DNA of 54,625 nt from Gemmatimonadota bacterium (GTDB taxonomy: Bacteria > Gemmatimonadota > Gemmatimonadetes > Longimicrobiales > Gaopeijiaceae), in NCBI GenBank assembly GCA_022822325.1, contig JAJEBW010000001.1:1-54625 (forward strand), written 5' to 3'. Below, in pieces: positions 50,443-54,625 of the stretch. Each line of letters opens with the position of its first letter. Position 1 is the stretch's first letter. The position numbers and the translations under genes were made by a program. Under the pieces are notes generated by a model. The model was not told the origin of the DNA and ran no database searches. It worked only from the letters and a program-made list of their open reading frames with translations.

Positions 50443-52047
50443 ATGTTTGCGCAGGTCCTGGGACGGGATTTCAATACGGCCGGACCGGTTCGGGCCGACG
50501 AGAACTACTGCATTCCGCCCCTGGAACGATTCGATCTGGACGAGGTGCTGGCGCTGATCGCAAGGGGGCGCTATTTCGTGCTGCACGCGCCCCGGCAGAC
50601 GGGCAAGACGTCCACCCTGTTGGCGTTGCGCAACCTGTTGAACGGGGGATCGGTGGGCGACTACCGGTGCGCCTACATCAATGTCGAGTCCGGGCAGACG
50701 GCGCGCGAGGATGTGGGACGCGCGATGGGGGCGATTGCGGTCCAGATCGCCGGCGAAGCGGAAGACGGGCTCGGCGACATGGCGACGGCCGAGTCGATCC
50801 TGCGTTTCGACGCAACGAGAGTTCCCGACACCGCGCTCTGGAGCGTTCTGCGGCGGTTGGCCCGGGCTGCGTCGGCTCCGCTGGTTCTCTTCATCGACGA
50901 GATCGACGCGCTCGTGGGCGACACGCTGGTCTCGGTGCTGCGGCAGCTTCGGACGGGATACGCGCACCGCGGGGCGTCCTTTCCGCTGAGCGTCATCCTC
51001 TGTGGCGTGCGCGATGTGCGCAACTACCGGATCCGGGCCAGCTCCGAGCGCGATGTCATCGCGGGTGGGAGTGCGTTCAATGTAAAGGTGAGGTCGCTGC
51101 GCCTCGGCGACTTCATCGAGAGCGAGGTCCACGCCCTTCTGATCCAGCATACCGCCGATACCGGCCAGGAGTTCGCGCCGGACGCATTGCGGGCGGTCTG
51201 GGAGCAGACCCGGGGCCAACCCTGGCTGGTGAATGCGCTGGCGAAGGAGATGTGCTTTCGCCGCGAGCGGGTGTGGCTGCGCGACCGGCCGCTGACCGCG
51301 CGAGATGTCTTCGGGGCGCGGGAAGCGCTGATCCAGCGGCGCGACACCCACCTGGACCAGTTGGCCGACAAGCTGCGCGAGGAGAGGGTGCGACGGGTGA
51401 TCGAGCCGTTGCTGAGCGGGGGCGAGGGCGAGTATGGGGATGCCGACAGGGATTATGTACGGGACCTGGGGCTGGTTGGGCCGGACACGCCCCTGCGGGT
51501 TGCCAACCCGATCTACGGCGAGGTGCTGCCGCGCGAGTTGACCTGGCTGCTGCAGGACCGGATGGTGCAGCAAACGGCCTGGTACGTCGGCACGGACGGC
51601 AGCCTTGAGGTGGACAAGTTGCTTGGGGCCTTCCAGGACTTTTTCCGACAGAACTCGGAGCACTGGATTCAGCGGGCGCAGTACACGGAGGCAGGGCCGC
51701 AGTTGGTCCTTCAGGCGTTCCTGCACCGGGTGGTCAACGCCACCGGCAGGATCGAGCGCGAATACGCTCTGGGCAGTCGCCGCGTCGATCTGCTGATCGT
51801 GTGGCCGGACGGCGGCGGCGGCGAGCGGCGCTACGTCGTGGAATGCAAGCTGGTTCGAGAGGGGCGCTCGCGGGAGCGCACGATCGCCGAGGGACTGCGC
51901 CAGACGGTCCGCTACATGGACATTAGCGGAACCGACGCCGGGCATCTGGTCGTCTTCGACATGCGCGACGGGAGAAGCTGGGAGGAGAAGGTGACGCGGG
52001 AGGAACGCAGGTGGGAGGGACGGACGATCGTCGTCTGGGGGGCGTGA
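50443..52047 (+). CDS. AAA-fold ATPase with PD-(D/E)XK-type nuclease C-terminus
   Basis: The 534-residue protein has an N-terminal module (GPVRADENYCIPPLERFDL), Walker A HAPRQTGKTSTL (about 49-60), Walker B LVLFIDEIDAL (about 145), and a winged-helix-like middle. The C-terminal domain has GRIEREYALGSRRVDLLIVW followed by YVVECKLV, that is the D...ExK pattern of PD-(D/E)XK nucleases, and a late GQTVRY-type helix (LRQTVRYMD). Such AAA-like/nuclease proteins (AAA-ATPase-like 'DUF1703' group) are widespread and multi-copy with no known role. A truncated paralogue lies directly downstream. Confidence 0.82.
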   Translation: MFAQVLGRDFNTAGPVRADENYCIPPLERFDLDEVLALIARGRYFVLHAPRQTGKTSTLLALRNLLNGGSVGDYRCAYINVESGQTAREDVGRAMGAIAVQIAGEAEDGLGDMATAESILRFDATRVPDTALWSVLRRLARAASAPLVLFIDEIDALVGDTLVSVLRQLRTGYAHRGASFPLSVILCGVRDVRNYRIRASSERDVIAGGSAFNVKVRSLRLGDFIESEVHALLIQHTADTGQEFAPDALRAVWEQTRGQPWLVNALAKEMCFRRERVWLRDRPLTARDVFGAREALIQRRDTHLDQLADKLREERVRRVIEPLLSGGEGEYGDADRDYVRDLGLVGPDTPLRVANPIYGEVLPRELTWLLQDRMVQQTAWYVGTDGSLEVDKLLGAFQDFFRQNSEHWIQRAQYTEAGPQLVLQAFLHRVVNATGRIEREYALGSRRVDLLIVWPDGGGGERRYVVECKLVREGRSRERTIAEGLRQTVRYMDISGTDAGHLVVFDMRDGRSWEEKVTREERRWEGRTIVVWGA

Positions 52048-52061
52048 GGACAGGGGCACCA

Positions 52062-52322
52062 ATGCGATTCTTCAACACATCGGGCCCGATTGTGGCGGAG
52101 GATCACTACCATGTGCCGCCGCTGTCACGCTTGGGCATGGAGGAGTTGCTGGAGCTTGTCGAGCAGAAGCGCTACTTCGGGCTGCACGCGCCCCGGCAGA
52201 CCGGCAAGACAACGGCGCTGGCGGCGCTTCGGGAGCTGCTGAACGAGAGCGGACGCCACCGGTGCGTTGGGGGGGGATGTGAGGTGAGTGAAGACCACGC
52301 AGGATCGGAGGGTTCGAGATGA
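52062..52322 (+). pseudogene. Truncated paralogue of the AAA-PD(D/E)XK protein
   Basis: Reading from the ATG at 52062, the first 68 residues (MRFFNTSGPIVAEDHYHVPP..., YFGLHAPRQTGKTTALAALR, ELLNESGRHRC) mirror the start of the upstream gene up to just past Walker A. Then homology stops at about 52265, next to a run of seven G's. The rest of the frame is unrelated. Everything after the first strand of the ATPase is missing, so it is inactive. It appears to be a partial tandem duplication or the stub left by a deletion. Its stop overlaps the LRR gene's ATG (ATGA). Confidence 0.75.
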
Positions 52323-54517
52323 AACAGGACGAGACGAAACAGGAACCGAATGGCGTGACCGCGAGTCCGGTCTCCAGGGAAGATGCCGAGCAAGAGGGAG
52401 GCGTGCGCCGCACGCTCGACCGGCAGATGACGCGGAACCCGTGGCGTGGCGGAGAGGGGTCGAGGGACCGGGGTTTGGCGGTCCTCTTCAAGACGATAGT
52501 CTTGATGGTCCTGATTGCGCTTGTTGGCCAAGCGTGTTCGGATGATCCGGTCCTGTCGCCGGTTGTGGAGATCGCCAGCGACCCGGAGGCCCCGATTGCG
52601 GCGGCATTCCAGGCTGATTCGTCGACGGACCGGGCGGCTCTCGTGGCGATCTACAATGCGACCGATGGGCCGAATTGGACCAACAACGACAACTGGGCCA
52701 CGGACGCCCCGCTGAGTGATTGGTACGGCGTTACGATGCACGAAGTGGACTCGCTAACCGGCCGGGTCATGAAGTTGAGTCTCGGAGGCAATCGACTGAA
52801 GGGACGAATCCCATCCGACATCGGGAAGCTGTCGGCGCTGCATTCCTTGTCGCTCGGCAGGAATGACCTGATCGGCGAGATCCCGCCGGAAATCGGAGAG
52901 GTAGGAAGCGAGACCGGCATGGCACTCCTTTCCCTTGCCTGGAATCGGCTCACCGGCGAGATTCCGCCGGAAATCGGAAAGCTACGAGGACACTCATATG
53001 GTCCGTTACGACTCCGTCTCGATAACAATCGACTCGAGGGCAATATCCCGCCCGAGATCGGCCAGTTGACGCAGGTGTCAAGCCTGGAACTCGGGAACAA
53101 CGACCTGAGTGGGCCAATTCCGCCGGAAATCGGGAACATGACCGCTCGTGGCACTCTTTCGCTTTACCTTTCCGGAAACCGATTGACAGGAGAGATTCCA
53201 CCGGAACTCGGGAAGCTGCCAATGGATGAGTTAGTGATTGCGGGCAACTACCTGACCGGACCGATTCCGCCGGAAGTCGCTGGCAGTCCGGGGTTGAGAT
53301 ACTTGGACCTCTCGCGGAACGCTTTGACGGGAGAGATTCCACCCGAAATCGGCGAGTTTGGGTCCGACAATAACCAAACCAGTGTGTCCCTTCAACTGGA
53401 CGACAACTGCTTCACTGGCCAGCTTCCGCCGGAGATCGGAGATGTGAGATTGCTTTACGTACTCGACCTGTCACGCAATTGTCTGACCGGAGCGATTCCA
53501 CCCGAAATCGGGACACTTGTCAACCTGGAAACGATGCGTCTCTCCGAGAATGGACTCACGGGAGAGATGCCACCGGAGATCGGCAACCTTGCACGCCTGA
53601 CGACAATTGAGTTGGCGCACAATTTTTTGACTGGCGTCGTGCCGACGAGCATGGCCGATTTGAGGAAACTGCGGACTCTGAACCTTGCGGAAAACGACTT
53701 GTGTTTGCAGGGACCGACCTATTCCGAGTGGTTGGCGAGGCCCGGATTGCGTGTTGTGGGGCGAATTCCGCTTTGCGAGGCGTCGCACGCAGCGGTATTG
53801 GTCCAGGCGGTGCAGTCGCTGACCCATCCGGTTCCGTTGGTCGCACACCGGGACGCGCTCTTGCGCGTATTCCTGTCCTCGCCGGATGTGGAGGGTGCGT
53901 TGTTGCCGGGAGGCAGGGCCACATTCCATCGTGACGGCACCCTGGTTCATGCGCTGGAGATCGCGCGCGGGCCAGGAACGATTCCGGCCACAGTCAGGGA
54001 CTGGCCACTATATGCGTCGATGAATGTCGAATTGCCAAGCGAATTGGTGACGCCTGGGCTGGAATTGGTAGTCGAGATCGATTCCGTGCATCCGTCAATC
54101 CCGCGCCGGATTCCGGCAACCGGACGGATAGCCCTTGATGTGCGAGAATCGCCAGGATTCGAATTGACCGTGGTCCCCTTCATCCTGGAGAACGATCCAG
54201 ATTCCACGGTGCTGCAAGCCGCGGAAGACATGGCGAGAGATCCGGAGCATCCGTTGCTGGCCATGTCCCGGACCCTGCTTCCCATTCAGAGCAGCAGTGT
54301 GGTCGCACACGCACCGGTACTGACCTCCACAACCGACGCCAACCAGTTGCTTGGGCAAGTTGGCGCGGTTCGTGCCATGGAAGGTGGATCGGGTTACTGG
54401 ATGGGCATTCGAGACATGACAAGCGGCGAGCGCATCCGGGGCCTGGCCTGGACCCGCGGGTGGGTCTCGTACTCGGAAATGGTTGGCTCCTCGCCAAGCA
54501 GAATGGGTAGGGGGTAG
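52319..54517 (+). CDS. Plant-type LRR lipoprotein, C-terminally truncated
   Basis: The 732-residue protein has a 50-residue N-terminus before a hydrophobic helix and lipobox (ALVGQACSDD, Cys about 73). A cap motif DRAALVAIYNATDGPNWTNN follows, and then about 11 leucine-rich repeats of 24 residues with the plant-type core L..N.LTG.IPPEIG (about 140-455). The C-terminal 250 residues form a beta domain of the kind found in large exported peptidases (ILENDPDSTVLQAAEDMARD; AWTRGWVSYSEM). No HExxH is present. The last residues (RMGRG) are encoded by a 27-bp tandem repeat at the edge of a probable insertion sequence, so the end is likely lost. Confidence 0.8.
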   Translation: MKQDETKQEPNGVTASPVSREDAEQEGGVRRTLDRQMTRNPWRGGEGSRDRGLAVLFKTIVLMVLIALVGQACSDDPVLSPVVEIASDPEAPIAAAFQADSSTDRAALVAIYNATDGPNWTNNDNWATDAPLSDWYGVTMHEVDSLTGRVMKLSLGGNRLKGRIPSDIGKLSALHSLSLGRNDLIGEIPPEIGEVGSETGMALLSLAWNRLTGEIPPEIGKLRGHSYGPLRLRLDNNRLEGNIPPEIGQLTQVSSLELGNNDLSGPIPPEIGNMTARGTLSLYLSGNRLTGEIPPELGKLPMDELVIAGNYLTGPIPPEVAGSPGLRYLDLSRNALTGEIPPEIGEFGSDNNQTSVSLQLDDNCFTGQLPPEIGDVRLLYVLDLSRNCLTGAIPPEIGTLVNLETMRLSENGLTGEMPPEIGNLARLTTIELAHNFLTGVVPTSMADLRKLRTLNLAENDLCLQGPTYSEWLARPGLRVVGRIPLCEASHAAVLVQAVQSLTHPVPLVAHRDALLRVFLSSPDVEGALLPGGRATFHRDGTLVHALEIARGPGTIPATVRDWPLYASMNVELPSELVTPGLELVVEIDSVHPSIPRRIPATGRIALDVRESPGFELTVVPFILENDPDSTVLQAAEDMARDPEHPLLAMSRTLLPIQSSSVVAHAPVLTSTTDANQLLGQVGAVRAMEGGSGYWMGIRDMTSGERIRGLAWTRGWVSYSEMVGSSPSRMGRG

Positions 54518-54556
54518 CACGCTGTCAAGATGGGTAGGGGGTAGCACGCTGTCAAG
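54503..54556 (+). repeat. Two exact tandem 27-bp copies at the IS boundary
   Basis: Copies at 54503-54529 and 54530-54556 are identical: each begins atgggtagggggtagcacg and ends gctgtcaag. The repeat encodes the last residues of the LRR protein and then leads into TGTCAA-containing sequence that recurs at 54574 (tgtcaaa). Confidence 0.9.
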
Positions 54557-54625
54557 CGGCTGGGAGGGGCGGGGTGTCAAACCGGAATAGAAATGTCCGG
54601 GGGTAGTGGAGTTGCCCCGCTATGA
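54523..54625 (+). mobile_element. Probable left end of an insertion sequence (IS21/IS481-like)
   Basis: TGTCAA occurs at 54523, 54550 and 54574, and is followed by accggaatagaaatgtccgg. This resembles the multiple-repeat left termini, ending in 'ccggaat(a/g)aaatgtcc', that I associate with IS21- or IS481-type elements. An ATGA at 54622 at the very window end may be the transposase start. The assignment is from memory of such ends; the transposase itself is outside the window. Confidence 0.4.

Noticed and set aside
54503..54556. LRR protein natural C-terminus
   Set aside because: The last residues are encoded by an exact tandem repeat that continues past the stop into IS-like sequence.
1..54625. 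tRNA, rRNA or riboswitch
   Set aside because: No cloverleaf, rRNA-like segment or recognisable riboswitch core was found by eye; a covariance-model scan would be needed to exclude small RNAs.

Overview
The window is high-GC bacterial chromosome with dense genes, many GTG/TTG starts and repeated ATGA/GTGA stop-start overlaps. The mix of creatininase, secreted M28 peptidase, cytochrome c-copper monooxygenase, paired ATP/ADP-translocase-like carriers, plant-type LRR lipoprotein and small lipoproteins fits Gemmatimonadota or a similar soil/marine phylum. That is inference; no rRNA or tRNA gene was seen to settle it.

Layout. 1-1370 is a gene graveyard: the tail of an IS3-family transposase inserted into an NYN-domain nuclease gene, then a broken HsdR (type I restriction) tail. 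1374-16731 is mostly housekeeping: SprT-like protein, creatininase, threonine dehydratase, POT peptide transporter, TPR protein, OsmC, acyl-CoA ligase, CutA, TerB-like protein, DUF445 protein, lipoprotein, sugar nucleotidyltransferase and a LeuA-like lyase. 16728-25559 is a tightly coupled phosphate regulon: response regulator, a single ORF joining a PhoR-type kinase to a PstS-like domain, PstC, PstA, an unrelated low-GC lipoprotein gene with a probable frameshift, a PstB with several degenerate ATPase motifs, PhoU and an SDR. 25654-28919 holds MsrB, NAD-isocitrate dehydrogenase, a zinc-ribbon membrane protein and glutaryl-CoA-type dehydrogenase.

Accessory blocks follow. 28936-32751 is a three-gene cassette: OLD-like ATPase with a TOPRIM/DUF4435-like C-terminus, a Gp37/Gp68 (DUF5131) three-Cys protein, and TcmP. 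This is the strongest candidate for an under-described (possibly defence) system. 32734-35779 carries two divergent ATP/ADP-translocase-like carriers, then a membrane-anchored MutS-like ATPase and a serine hydrolase. 39682-40992 is a DprA-like plus phosphoribosyltransferase pair. 41002-43573 has a P450 with its ferredoxin and PanB. The right part has leucine dehydrogenase, an M28 peptidase, a TPR lipoprotein, a haem/copper monooxygenase, an AAA-PD(D/E)XK protein with a truncated paralogue behind it, and an LRR lipoprotein that ends inside a tandem repeat at what looks like the left end of another insertion sequence.

A recurring small-scale feature is short direct repeats that reiterate Shine-Dalgarno and/or start-codon sequence just upstream of genes (7553, 10369, 15309, 27692), two of them with hairpins.
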